A program made the position numbers and the translations under genes. From the NCBI GenBank assembly GCA_944470555.2, contig OX104129.1, positions 51,927,998 through 51,991,997 of the forward strand: 64,000 bases of DNA, written 5' to 3'. The notes beneath the pieces are model-generated. The model was not told the DNA's origin, made no database searches, and saw nothing but the letters and a program-made list of their open reading frames with translations. Of the stretch, positions 12,601 to 27,600 are shown piece by piece; position 1 is the first letter of the stretch, and each line of letters starts with the position of its first letter. This DNA is from Heterobilharzia americana (lineage: Eukaryota; Platyhelminthes; Trematoda; Strigeidida; Schistosomatidae).

Positions 12601-15600
12601 CAAGTGGTGTCTTCACTGCACAGAGAAATTAAAAAAATAGCTGTAAGATGGAGGATAAGTAACTCTAGGTTCAAGTAGATGTAATACTGTGATGACACCA
12701 AATATATTTGATTTTCCGTTAACTGGGACCAGATTTGTTTCTACCTAGTATGAATTCTTTGTGTGATAACTATTTTCTTCATTCGATAAGATTTTGTATT
12801 CGTGTACTTTTTAAACGTTCGTAGATACATGAATTATTACGTCAGCGTGAACAGCTTCTTGCTACATCAGAAGCGGAGCAGTTGGCGCAAGCCAATTCCT
12901 TAATTCGTAACCAAAGGTCTGTTTCCGAAACAGTTTCCTCCCAGTGTGATAAAAGGGAATATAGTTCCTGCGAGAAATGCTCACCTTCTCCAGACTCATC
13001 CCAACCTGGATTTGACTCAGAAGCTCAGTTTCCTGTTTCAGGTGAGTTATATCATTACTATTACTTCTTGAAACAGACGTTTCTGGTTTGGGCGAAGTAT
13101 TATTAGGAGCTGGATAAGGTTTGTTTAAGTTGAGACAAGGGACTTTCTGTGGAGCCGTGGTTCACTACGTGTCAGGCATTTGAGCTCTGCTCCGCTATCA
13201 AGGCTTTTTCGTGCTACAAAGTAATATTGGCCCTGACACAATTGGTGTAGTTCATTGCCCACCGCGAGTGAGTGTCCTTAATCGCTGAGTAGATTCCGAT
13301 TTTTTGAGACAGTAGCGTTGTGTGTTGTGCATTCATCATGCAAGAAAAAGATGTATTTTGAAATAGTCGTGTTAAAGCGATGCAAGACTGTAGAATGTTA
13401 GTTTCTCGTCCAGTTTACATCTATAAAGTGTCGATCGATGCTGCGAACCGTATATCTACATATTGTTGGCAAAGGCATAGGGGGTGAGTTTTAGTTATAC
13501 ATCGTATGCATTAATCCTTAGGGTTTTGTGTTTGAAGATGAATAACTGATGGAATCCGAGTGTATACATAAAATGATGCCAGAATTCACTCTTTTATATC
13601 ACGTTTTCGTCAAGTATTAAATATGTGGCAATGACGTGCTTCATTTCTTAACCATTACTATTTGTGTGTTGTTAGTTTTGCTTTGAGAGATGTTATTCTT
13701 CTGTGAAGAGAGTTTAGTTTTGGGAACCTCAACATTTGTCTTTGCAACCTATTTTCCCTTCAAGAATTTGAATCTCCCTCTTCTTGGGCATTAAAATTGT
13801 TGTTAGTGAACGGAAGACCGAATCAAAGTCGTTGTCCGTAACTGTCAGGGAGATAATTGATGTCCGATTTCTCAGGGATTGATCCACTTCTTGAAGGCCA
13901 TTTGGTTGACTTCGAATAATCTGATGATATTATTTTGCTAGGTGAAGACGCTGAAAAAATGCAGGGTCTTCTGAACGTGTTGAGCAGAAAAGTAAGTATG
14001 TTTGGTGTGTGTTTCGCACCTGTCAGATGTAAGATGATGCTTCAGAACTAGTTTACGTCTACTCCTAGTTAAAGGATAGAGAGTGAAGTGGTGGATTGTG
14101 TCGACCACTTCACTTACTTGCGTCAGCTCGAATGGGCTTGTTGCTGTTGAAATCTCATCTCGGAAACGAAATGCCCACTTGGCATTTTCCAACTTGTATC
14201 ATCTGTGGCGCCGACTGCCTAGATGTTTGAATGCCGGTTGAAAGATGAGTATACTGCTTTTCAGTTCTTTCTGTCGTGGAATACAGTTGTGAGAAATGGT
14301 CGTTGAAATTAAAAGATATGAAGCGATTACAGGGTTATGATCACGGATATCTTTGTAGGATGGCTCACGTATGGTGGAATCACCGTGTGAGAAATATTGA
14401 AGTCAGGCAAAAAGTTCTAAGGAAGGAAAGCAAGTCGACCGACTAAGTTTTGAATTTTCACCGATTGATGTCGCTTAGATGTTGCGCATGCCGAGTCACC
14501 TCCTACTTCGATGTGTAACGCTAGAGCAAGTTGGATTAGGTTGGAAGAGGTTTCAAGGTGTCCATAGTAATACGTGGCAGTCGATGAACTCCCTGACTGT
14601 TGGTCTGAGTCGTATATGGAGATGCAGACTACCTGACTGAGCTGCTCGAGACGAAAGGAATCAGTGATTGAGGACTTTTGGTGATGTGGCTGGAAGTCGG
14701 TCACTGGCGCAGGTGTATTCACTCTTTTGTGTCTTCTAAAGGTCGGATGTTTTAACTAGACCTAATTTTTAGAGTCCTCCCTTACTTTACACTTTTGTGT
14801 ACTTTGATATCAGTCTTTCGTATTTGCTTGTTCTTTGTATGCTACTGTGAATTGTGGCATCTTGAAGTCATGCACTTGTGCGCGAGGTCCTGCGTTGATT
14901 TTGTCTCTCTGTAAGTGGCAATAAAACAAACCAGGTTCTCAGTTTCACGTAGATAATTGAGGCCTATATAGGAGGTTATACATGTTCATTGGTTGGGTGA
15001 AATAGCATATTGTTTGTCTTGTTCATTAGTTTATTTGGCCGCAGAAAGAAGTATGAGTAGTACCCATCCATCGATTTCTAGCATTATTTTGTGAATTCGG
15101 AAAAAACTTGGATATGATTATGAGCACTGAGTTCTGCTCGAAATGCCGTGCAGTAAATAATACTGTATCAAACAATCTTGCATGGAGTAAATGAATACTG
15201 GTCTGATTATTCTGTAGGTTTTCGGAGGTTGTAATTGATGTTGAAATGTTTTTTGAAAGATTTGAGTTGTTCCTACTGGTACAAGTGAATTTGTTTCACA
15301 TTATTCCTGAAGAAAACCTCGCCTGGCTAACTAGTTACTCTGCTGGTCCTAAACCCGGATGAAGAGGGAAGATTGTGCATAGGGCTAGCAACCCTGCCCC
15401 GTAAGACCAGTTCAATCGCCAAAGAAACTTCAAAGCACAAAGAAAATAAAAAAAATAAAAACAAACTTATTTCTCGCTGGAATCGGGGAGACGAAATGAC
15501 GCCGGGTGGTGAAAGCCTTCGGGAAGCCGATTGATCGATGTCTTCTAATGTCTCGATGAAAGCAAAAGTAAACATGGGGACATGGAGTGTCCGCTCCATG

Positions 15601-18600
15601 TATGAACCTAGTAAGGTTGCCCAGATTGCAAAATAGATGAGAAGGTATAGCATAGAAGTGTGATGAATCTGCGAAAGCAGATGGAATGAAGGTTAACTCT
15701 CCAAGCTGTTAACTGGAGAGTCAATAATCTACTCCGGTCACCCAGACGACAACCACGAGCACACTGAGTTATGGAGTGGCTATCATGATGTCCCCAACAG
15801 CATCGAAGGCTCTCATGCAGTGGGAACCAATCTCCTCCTCCAGGATCATGACAGCAAGATTCAACTCAAAAGGAAAGAAAGTTACAATTATACAGCGCTA
15901 CGCTACGCACCTACAAATAATGGAGATCAAGAGGAAAAGGAGGAATTCTACTACTACAATCAGTAATGGATAAGACTCCACCCCACATGGTGACATCAAA
16001 ATTCTAATGGGTGACATGAATGCCAAACTGGGAAGAGATAACACAGGAAGAGAACCAATCATGGGTCGAGAAGCGCTCAGTGAAATCAATGAGAATGGAG
16101 AACTGTTCGGAGACCTTTGCACACTTAATGACTTGGTGATTGGGGGCAGTGTGTACCAACACAAGGATATTCACAAAGTTGCATGGAGTTCACCAGGACA
16201 CACTGTAAATCAGATCGACTTCATCTCAATCGGAAGAAAGTGTTGACTCAGCCTACGGGACTCAAGATCAAGAATGGGAGCAGATGTAGGTTCACACCAC
16301 TCACTATCTAGTGCAAGGAACCTACCAAATCAAGTTGAAAGCCTTCACAGAAGTTGGTGATAGGCCACGGTTGAAATGCAATACCCAGAACAGAAACTGA
16401 ACTGAAGGCCGAAACTACAAAGGACATCTTCACATCAATTATCAGGAAAAAAATGGGAGATATTAAGCAACATCACTGAGGAAACCTGTGTGGAAGAACA
16501 CTGGAACTCTTTCAAAAGAAACCTGCATAACTGTGTTAAGAAGAAAGAAGACAAGGAATGGATCTCGATGGACACATGAAAGCTGATAGAGCAGGGAGAG
16601 AATGATGGTGATGGTGAAGCAGAAGATAAACCAGTGCAGTGCAGGGATGAACAACGAAAAGGGGAACTGAGTACAACGTATAAAACGCTGGTTAATGAAG
16701 TGAAGAAGAGTGCACACAAAGACAAAAGACTTCTACAACACATTGGCAAGTGAAGCAGAACAGACTGCTGGTAGGTTAGACCTGACTACATTATGTCAAA
16801 TAACCAGGTTACTATCTGGGAGGGAAAAGATCAACGCAGAGGAAACCAATGATAGACAGTGAAGGAAATTCAGTTACCAAAAAGGAGGAACGTAGGAAAC
16901 GATGGGTTGACCACTTCAGAAAACTCTTGAATCGACCACCACCACCACCACTTGCAACTCGTTCAGAAATACCACCAGCAACCGCAGAGTTACCAGTGAA
17001 CAAGGGCCCTCCGACGAAAGCCGAAGTCCTGAAGGCCATAAAGTTACTGAAATGCGGGAAAGCAGCAGAACCAGATGGAATTCCTCCAGAAGCATTAAAA
17101 ACGGACACAGAGACAACAGCAGACATCCTCACACTACTACTGCAGAAGATTTGCAAGGAAGGAAGAAAAGGTACATGCCGGTTGATTGGAAGAAGTGCTA
17201 CTTTATCAAACGTCCAAAAAAGGGCGACCTAAGTCTTAGCAATAAGAAAAACTGGCGAAGAACCATGTTCATGTCCACACCAAGCAAAATATTATGCCAC
17301 ATCATCCTGGAGAGATTAAAAGGTGCTCGACCGGAAAAGGCTGGCTGGTTGGCTTCAGGAAGAAGAAATGATGTGCGGATCAAATTGCAATGCTACGCTT
17401 CACATCATCATGGAACAGAGCATGGAATGGCAGTCAACTCTCTACCTCAACTTCATTGATTTTGAAAAGGCCTTCGACAGCATCGTCTGAGAAGTAATTT
17501 GGCAGGCAGCTGCTTCAACACTACGGTTTTAGTGCCACAAACTTTCATCAACCTCATTCAACAGCTGTATGAAGACACCACATGCCGGGTGATTCACAAT
17601 GGAAGCTCAGTGACGCTTTTGAAGTTGAGTGAAGACAGGTGTAAGACAAGGCTGCCGCCCACTATCACCGAAGGTCTTCCTGATTATGGTGGACTAGATC
17701 ATGCAGCAAACCATGAGGAGAGAGATGAAGGAATACGCTGTTTGACCGATGAAAAGACCCTAGAAGATTTGGATTTCGCTGGTGATGATTTATGTGTAGT
17801 GTTTAGTAGCACGAACTCGAAGACCTTCAGGCGAAAACCGATAAGGTAACAGAAGAGGCAGCAAGGATGTGAGTTAAAGTGAGTGTAGAGAAGACAGGTG
17901 ATGAAGATACTCAACAGCAACACCAAGCACTAATCACCATGAGTGAGAGAAACCTAAAGGAAGTAGTCTCTTTCACCTATCTACGTAGGCAGCATCGTTT
18001 CAAGTACAGGCGGTGGCGCAGATGAGGACATCAAAGCCAGGATCGGAAAAGCAAGACAGGGAGGGATTCATTAACCTGAAACCAGTGTAGAGATCTACTG
18101 CACTCTACTCAGCATAAAGAACAAGATCCAGATTTTCAATACTAATATCAAGTCAGTGCTTGTATATAGTTCAGAAACTTGGCGCGACATGTAAAACGTT
18201 TCCAACAAACTACAGATATTCATCAACTGCCTACGCTTGATACTGAAGATCAGATGGATTGCCAGAAAGAATAAGCAACAAGGAACTCTGGTCTGATGAC
18301 GAACCAACGAAGCAAGAACCTATCACCCAACAAATATACAGAAGTAAGTGGAGATGGATTGGATTAGGCGTACACTGAGAGGACCGACTGGGGACATCAT
18401 ACGGCTGGCCAGGCTCTCGAGTGGAACCCAAAGGGGATACGACGAGTTGTGCGTCGAGGCGAGGATGACATGGAGATTGTGCGAGGAGGAGAGGGAAGTT
18501 TGTAGGCAGTCGTGGCGCGAAGTTCCAAATACTGTAGTAAAGAGAGCGCAATACAGACATGCTACTGAAACCCTATGTTCCATTAAAAACCCAAGGAACA

Positions 18601-21600
18601 AATAATTCCTGAAGAAATTTAAGATACTCCTACTTGTAAGTTATGCATGTTTCCTTCTGATCACTTATTCCTTCTTTTACTGATTTTCATAATCTTTATG
18701 ATAGGTAAGTAATGTTATTTAGGGCTCGAAAACGTGAGGTTCTACATTATGAATCTATTACAAGTGGCCTGTTGACTTGTCTGTTATATGAACCTTGATG
18801 ATAAAGAAACGGATGTAGGTGGAATTTGTCTAAGTTTTCAGAATGACACTTACATCTATTACCCTTCACTTTTTGTCGGTTTCATCCACCTATGATATGG
18901 ATAGCTAATTTTTATACTTGAACTATTTCAGATGTGAGTTCTGCAGAGTGTTTGGCTTCTGTTGTAATCGTGAATAGTCAATTACAAAACCTTGAATTAG
19001 CTGTTGTGAAAGCTCAAAATGATTACCAAAGTATGCGAAGGAAATTCACGGTTCAACGATTCACTTCTCTGTTCGTAACGGCTCTTGCGAAACACCGAAA
19101 AAATATCATTAACTCTTTGCAGCATTCATGTGAGGTGGGAGCTAAATTGCAATTTCGCTTGGTTTTTTTTCTTGTTTTGATTTCTGACATGCTTTGTTTT
19201 CTAATATCACCTAACTTAAATCTAATTTAAGAAGTCATTATGTAGAAAGGTGAAAGATTCTCTACCCTGAATAGCTGTGGCCGGATCAGAAACACGTGCA
19301 GCAAATGTGTTAAAGCATCTAGTTCATATTATCCTCTCTCGGCTCATTATTAGCTAAATTTGCCTATATATTGACTCAAAAACATAATTTAGATATGTAT
19401 TTTTATGGTGTCTGTATTTAGGAGAGACTACAGAATGTTTTTAACATAGAAATGCATAGTTCTGTAAAGCAGTTTTTTTAAGGCCTGCTGGTTTAGTGAT
19501 GGTAATATTAGATCTTATCATTTGAATTGATACAACGACCAATAAAACCTGATTTTGATTAGCACCGGAGAGCTTCACATAGTCAAAGCATTTTTTACTT
19601 CCTTATCATCCCAATGACCGTGTATCAATTTTATTCAATGTAGATCATTAAGTTAAGTCGATTACATTAGCCTGGATCACTTATATCGTATCTTCATTTG
19701 ATACCTGTCAATACTATTTTCATGTGTTTGTCTTTCCTCTTGTCAACTTTCTTGGCGTAAAGATATGAGGTGTGTAAACTTAAACTGACTTGTAATTATA
19801 CCAGGTCCTATACTGGTAATACATTAAAACTACTTAAATCATACCATGTAGTTTCAATTTATTATTCAGCGTTTCTAATTTCCTTCAATTCTACTTCTAA
19901 TAACAGGATACTGTTTACGACACCGTACATTTGTACTGTCGAGTACTGCTATCAGTAGTGGATTTATCATAAGGATTATTTGAGTGAATATCATGAAATA
20001 TATATGGTGCTCATTGTTTTGTTTCTTGTTAATAATATCATGTTAATGCATTCGAATTTTTTTTATTGAATTCAATAGTAGTTGTACCGTTCACGTTTTC
20101 ACTCGATGCTCCCATTGTTTCCATTTTTTAAATCCAGACATTGACCGAGGAATTAAGTTGTCTGAAATCGTTGATGAACTCTAGATTTGAAAAACTTTGT
20201 GAACAGGTAAGATTTCATTGTGTTATGAAAATCTAAACCTTATTTGATACCAGTTTTCTGTTTAAGGGAATTGGATGGGGGGCGGGGGGAGTTGTTTTTG
20301 TTTTTTATAATATTACTTGAATATCCATTTGCATGACATGGGCAACATGTACTGAAGGGTCTGTGACCATTAACATTAACGTTTTTGGTTCATGATCAAT
20401 TTCTTACGCTTCTTGGTTTATTTTATTCCATGCATTTTTTGTAAGCAGGTTTCGAGTTCGGAATCTAGGTTGATTCAGTCCAATCAGATGATTGCAGAGA
20501 TACAGACAAAGCAGAGCGAAAAAGTCGCTCACTTATATGCAGAGAAAAAGAAGTTGAACTATGAGATAGATAAAATAAGGCTAGAAAATCAAATCGCCTT
20601 CCATGAATCGGAGAACAAAGTGGATTCTCTTACAGCTGAAAATAAGAAGTTGAATACTGAGGTTAGTATTAATAATCGGTACATTTTGGTTGCATAAATA
20701 GACAAACTAATCAACGCAGATCCTTGCACTAGACTCTGCCAGCTCGAGTTCCCTTACTTCACAAGAGTGAAAATGAAAAGGAAGATGACAGTGAAGTAGA
20801 AAAAAACATTTAAGAGGAGATAGAATAGATGACTGAAGGTTGGTAAAATGCAAATTCAGAGATGATAAGAAATTCACTCATTTTCACGATTGTGATCGAT
20901 TTTTAGCCATATCAAAATCGATTCATATGCCTACTATAACATCCTTGAAAAATTGAATGCAACTACCATCAGTTGGATAAAAACTCACTAGGTTTATCTT
21001 AGCATAATTCATATGCGAATATTACACTGAAAATTGTTTTCACAAATTCTGTTGCGAATATGAACTCACCATTTATTCATGAAAATGGTCTCTAACTCCT
21101 TTATTAGGTCTGTTTTGGCATAATGCTCAAACTAATCACGAAATGTGGAGAATTTCCTGCATGTCAAACAATGCGGTATAAACCACCATATAATTTCAGT
21201 TACCTGACTTTTCAAAGTTCACTTAAGAACAAATACATGTGACACTCAGTCAATCATTATAAACAGATAATTGATGAATGATACGCACTTATTCTGAACC
21301 AAACATTTGAAGAAATCTGTGAAAACAAGTAGTTGTACATTTGAAAAATGAGTGATCCGGAATATGTTACGCAAGAAATCGTTTTATTCGATTCACTTGT
21401 TCACAGTAACAAAATTACTGCAGTCAGAATCAGAGATCATATAACTTATCGTCCTACCTAGCTTTTTTGCGCTCGAGCAATGTTAAATTGATGCCTTGAA
21501 AGTGAAAATGAAACATTACCATTTTTATATTCCATGAAGGTAAAGGGATCAAATACAAATAATTGATATCTCACATTTTATGGGAAACGGGTGTACCTTC

Positions 21601-24600
21601 ATCCTAAGATCTTACGTCATCTTCATTTACGCACTGTCTATTTCCATGTTATTCCTTTTCTATTCACTCCTATTTGCGTACTGTTTTGAAGTAAGGCAAA
21701 TTGCCAAGTTGTACGCTGGTTTATATGAGTAATATGAGAGTAAAACTTGGGCACTGTAGTAGAGTATAATTCCATTTTAGTTAATGTATTATCTATATAT
21801 GCGGGTATATTGAAAATCCTACTATACGTATCACAAAGGAGGTGAGGAAATTATAACTATGTAAAGGATATATCGAAGTTGTGTAGTTATCTTGGCATAA
21901 CTATAAACAACAAATTATATGTGGTAAAGTTAATAAATCAGCTGAAGCGTACTTTGGTTTGTCTGTCTCCATCAGTCTGAAAGTAACTTGATGAATTTTC
22001 TACTTCTTGTAGCATATTTCCTAGTTGTATCGGAAGGTGATGTTTAAAATGACTGCTACGCAATGGTCTGCTTTTAATAGTTTATGTATCTTTGTTGTTA
22101 AAGGAATACACAGTGACTACTTAGTTCGAAAACAAGCAGCATATGACAGTAATTTACTGACCACAGGAAATAATCTTTACGCGTTTGATAACTAAATGTT
22201 GATTTCTACCACCAACCTGCTTATCCAAAATCAAGTCCCGTATTAAGTAATTAACCGTATAGGCATTAGTATATTAGTCGAAGCTGCCACAGTCTGAGGA
22301 TAGCGTAGTCGATGCGAAACTTACAATTTTTATTGGTTTTCTCGAATCTGTTTAACTTAACAGACTTAAATGAATACTTTAAACGCACTTGGCTGACCGT
22401 TATCATAGCATTTCGTCGCACTATAATTTGTCTGCTCGACATACACTGGATGTACACAACTGTTTCCTGTTTCACTCTTGTTTTAAATAACTAAGATCAT
22501 ACCAACTATTATTTTTAGCTGACACTTCTGCGTTCTCATCTTGAAGAGAGTTATACCAAGATGAATGAAGAAATAAACAAACACAAGAAAGCCAGTGAAG
22601 AAATCGAAAAGCTGAATTTAAAACTTGTTGGTCTGGAGAGGAAGTATAACGAATCGAAAATTGCTAATAAAAAGCTACACGTTCAACTCGATGACCAAAT
22701 TAATGCCAATAAGATATTTCGCACAACCACTGAGGAAGAGGTAAGATCTTCAATTATTTGTATGGGCTATCAGAGTTCGAGTAGATAGCTCTGATTAACA
22801 CTGCATACTTGCTCAGTACTCCCTTCACAGTCGAACACGGAGTCCAAAGCTGCCTTCAAATCGAGAAATGTTGACCACGGATAAGTGTGCCTGTGTTCCA
22901 TAACCTGATAAAAAGTGGAGAGAGATCTGGTTGATATGCCATCATCGAGGTCTGAAATCTACTGTTCTCGAACTGCAGTTAGGCATCGGATAACAATAGA
23001 CCCTGAGATTTTGAATGTTAGTAATCAATCCGATTCACCTTTGGTTGTCACGAGACTTCTCTCGTTTCCTATAGACTGGGATGATCATTGCAGTAAACCA
23101 ATCTGGCGTGACTTATTTTGATTGCCATATCCTACACAATACATCGGTTAATGTGCTCAGTAATTTTCTATCTCTCTCCTTAAAAGATTCTGGCGGCAAA
23201 CCATTCACTTCTGCTGCTTTGCATCGTTCCACTTCAGAAACAGCCTTCTCAACTTCGGGGAGAGTTGGAAGACTGGCCTCTATACCTCATTCAAGTTTGG
23301 GCTGGAAGCATGGCAACTAAAGCGTTGCACAGTGCCAGTTGAACTGCGCTTCAATGGGTTCTGCCCAACGTTTCAACTGTCTTTTCTGAAGGGTTAACAG
23401 GGTCCCATCCTTTTCGGTTACGATCTCATTGACCATCGTCTTCTTCCTGTCATTATTTTTTATAAACCTAAGTGATTGCTGAGTACTACTTATTGCTTAT
23501 GCCTTATCCGTCTGACGCGTTCACCAATCTCCGCTTCTCACGATCATTGGGAGGACTTTTAGTCAATTTACGTTTAAACTGCTTTCGTTCCTCACTGGAA
23601 TCAGAGCCAGCCGAAATGAATTTTATCACGTCAATCAGTTGAGATAAAGTTGCAGAAATTCAGTCTTTTGCTAACCTTCGGTTTACTGCCGTTTCTAAAG
23701 TAAACTGAATATTACACCGGGTTTTCTCTAGTTGAGGATTGCTGTCATATTCAGACAAGTACTTTCCTATCTCATCCCTAAATACGTACTTGACTTTCTC
23801 ACCTACCAGTCGAGAAGGATGAGCTCTACCATCCAGTGAGTGAGGTTCACTAGATGTGCTTGACAGATATTGTATTGTTAGTTGGGGACTTGGATCAACA
23901 GACTAGGCGTTTAGGTCCAGAGAAGGGTGGTTTGGTTGGCCAGTTGAGACTAACCGGTTGCAGGTGAATTAATGAGGAACGTCTTCTAGGGCTTTGCTTA
24001 TTTCTAACCAGCACCAGCTTCCGGTATAGCCTTCGCCGTTGTAATATCTGGTGTCTTTCCTCTGTCAATCAACCTTGATCTCACATATGTCACGACGTAG
24101 TTAGCTACTGAAGAGTTAGATGTGGGTCATTATGGACTACCCATCTAAACTCTCACCATACTTTATTGTGTGCTAAGTTCATTTTACTTTTTAGTGGTCA
24201 TCAAAGTCGTTATCCGAAATGGGTCGACGTAAGCGAGTTGGGTGGATCTAATATCTCTTCTAAGTGCTAAACGGAGCTAGAATGAAGACTAGCTGTCTAA
24301 CCTCCAGATAGTAATGGTGAACATTGTCTGCATGCAACAACGAAGCGCCATGGAAATGAGGATTAAAGCTGTTTGCAACCTCAAAGAACGTCCCGGTAGT
24401 AAACGTTGGGTCTTCAAGAGCTCCTTACAAAAATTTGTTGCTCAGCTGTTAATTGCGACGAAAAGCGTAAATCCCTAGGCGGTATCATACAACGCTTCAG
24501 TAATGGCTGTGAATTCTAGTGGTCAGAACGCGCGAATGAGATAGAAGCAGCAGCCACATCTGGCTGTAATTGGAAGTTATCCCAACTCATCCGAGTCACT

Positions 24601-27600
24601 GGCAGCAAGAAACTTGGTGTCAGTGAGATGGTTTGTGAAATGAATGGTACTCTGGTCACCAACACTTGTAGACTTCTTAAACGTTGGGCAGAGTACTTCG
24701 AAATGCAGTTGGTTTGCAGCTCCAGTGAGGTTGACTTCATTGTGTGACTAGCTAACATCGAATCACCTAACCAAGTTCCGTAAGGAACTCCAAGCTGTAA
24801 AGCACCATAAGACACCTTCTCCAAACAACTTATACCCTACTACCTTTTAGGTTGAAGGTGAGACTGTAGTCAAGAAACACAGGATTGTTTCGGAAGTTAT
24901 GGCAAACAGAGAGTCCTATTACTCTGAAACGAAGCCATTGTTTTATTTACCTTCACGAAGGGACAACGTCACCCGGGTATCAGTCTTCTGCCAGTAGCGT
25001 CTAAATTGTGAGCTGCAGCCATAATTTCCCACAGGCTTTGCAAAATGTATGAAAAACTGATCTACGAGGAGTAGGTCGGGTTTCATTCAGGTGTATGCAT
25101 TGATAGCTTATTCATCTACCACCAGGTGCTCCAATACCACTGCATTTATTGCAGACGAATAATTGAAATATTCCTCGATATTAGGATTGCCTTTGTTGGA
25201 CAGGATTTTACTGTAGAATTTTCTGTTAGGAGTGTCCTTGAGAAATTTGTCAACATCTTGGAAGCTGTGTACAATGTGGAGTGAAGGCATACAAACATCT
25301 ATCTTCATATATGCATAGTAATGATGGGCAGTGGCTAGCAGTGGAATCCAGGATGCGCATTTCGTCCTCTTTGGGACTTGTCATTGTTCTTCATTGTTCC
25401 ACATTGATAATGGGGTTAGGTAGGGCTGGTTGGTTCCGCCATTCCTCTTTAGCTTCGCGATAAATAGAATTCTGGAGATAACCCTGAAGAAAGTGCATGG
25501 TGGTGTTATCAACCTTTTACCAGATGAAAGGCTTTTTGAATTCGAGTATACGGATGGCATCATTTTACTGTGTGATATCATATGGGCTATCCAATTTACA
25601 CTTAATCAGCAAGAGATAAGTGTCCTTCAGTATAGCATGTGCTTTGTACTGTCTAAGTGCTTTTACAGGATGATCAGGAACCTGTACCTGCTTTCACTCT
25701 TGGAGGTTAACCGTTGAAAGTTGTCAAAGTGCTTATGTAGCTGGGTAACTGTTTGGGTTTTGACGTGGGTAAATGAAACTGCAAATTCAAAGCCGAAATG
25801 GCATATATCGATCTGTATGCCACTGACTATTCACGTGTTTAGGAACTAGTTGGAATAAACGAAGAGTAGTCAGTGTTGGATGTAGCGCCACTAGATGAGC
25901 ATTAGTTGTAAGGCTAGTATCTGTAGGCATCTCACGACTTTTGTAGATAGGTTTGGAGACCGCGTAACACACTAGTTTGCGACGATACCAGAAGTAGTTC
26001 AGAATCGAAACCAATAGCGATTATACTGTGGCTTTCTTATATCTCGATTACTGAAAAGTAGAACAGTAGTAAAGGTTTCTTTTGATGTACCTTTGAAGCT
26101 GCTTCTTTGACAACTCTTGTCTGTTTTTCTTAACATTCTAACATTTTTAAATTAGCTTAATGTTGCATCTCTTCGTGCTCATGCTCTACCAACTTTGCGT
26201 GTTAAGTGATATAAGTATGAAATATGCCTTGAGATTCCAACGTATGTAATTGTATTTATTGTTTTAGGGATCTCGTGATGGTATCTTTGCTCCCAGTAGT
26301 GAATTAGATGTTACTTTTAGGAGTCGAATTCCTTCTGATAAACATTAATATTACTATGACAGTAAATAATCTATAAGTAACGTCATTTTGTTGCCAATGT
26401 ACGATTAACATAGCTATATGCGAAAAATCAAATCGCACATCATTCTGTATTATTCTTCAATGGTATTCTGCTTATATTATGCTTCTTAGTCTCTTCTTTT
26501 GGATTTTGTCATGTAATTTATTCTACTGCATAACATTTCTGTCACAACTTTCAGATAGATCGTTTGAAAAACAGCCTGGCAACCTCTTCCGCTGAATACT
26601 CATCTGTTATCAGCAGCATATCCAAAGAACACCGACGAGAGAAAGATCAACTTTTGTTAGACATTAAGCGGGCAGAAGATTCAAAAGAAATCTCTTTGCA
26701 AGAAACTGCAAATTTAAAACTCCTGCTGGAGAATACCATAGCCGAACTGACTGATGAAAAAGAAAAGTTAACTCAGATTTCAGCATTGTCAGATACTTTT
26801 AAAAGTGAAGTAGCTGATTTGCGAGCTAGTCTCTCTAAAACACGGAAATATTTGTTAGAGGCTGAGGACAATTTAAAATCTAACGATGATCGGATTAAAT
26901 CCTTACAAGTAACAAACGACGAGTTAAATACCAAACTGTCCGTGTCAGAAAATTCAAATATGCTGAAAGAAAAAGAAGTTTTCAGGTTGACAACGCGAAT
27001 TGTGGAACTGGAATTAGAGAATAAGCGAAGTTCTGAGAAGATTGCTGAGCTTGAGAGTCTCGCTGAATCAGCCACTCGTCTTCGACTTGACCTTGAGCGT
27101 CATTCTGAAACTCTACGCAGCCAGTGCAGTGGGATGGAGAGTGGTTGGTTATCAACTCGTATGCAACTTTCTGAAACAAGAGAACAACTGATTAAAACAG
27201 AGGAACTACTTCACGAAACAAGATTGCGTCTTCTACGAGCGAACTATGAAAAAGATGAAGTAGCTGAACGTTTGGCACTCATTGCATCGAAAAATCCAGG
27301 TAGTGACCAATAATTCCGTTTGTGTTACTTAATTTCCTTGATTAATATGCTTCCTACATTACATACAGTCTTTTCTACTCCGAACTGCACAATGTAGATA
27401 AGCCTTAGAAAATAGGTTTTTCAAACTGATTTCACCATTCCGACTGGTTATTTAGACTTATTTCATGTGTCCATATAGCACTCATATGCTGCAATCCCGT
27501 TGAGTGAAGATGCAGAATCTTTTAGACATATTAAGTGTCATTTTAAATTTATTTATGATGCGTTCCTGACTTCCTAAATGCGGTATGTTACTCCTGAACT

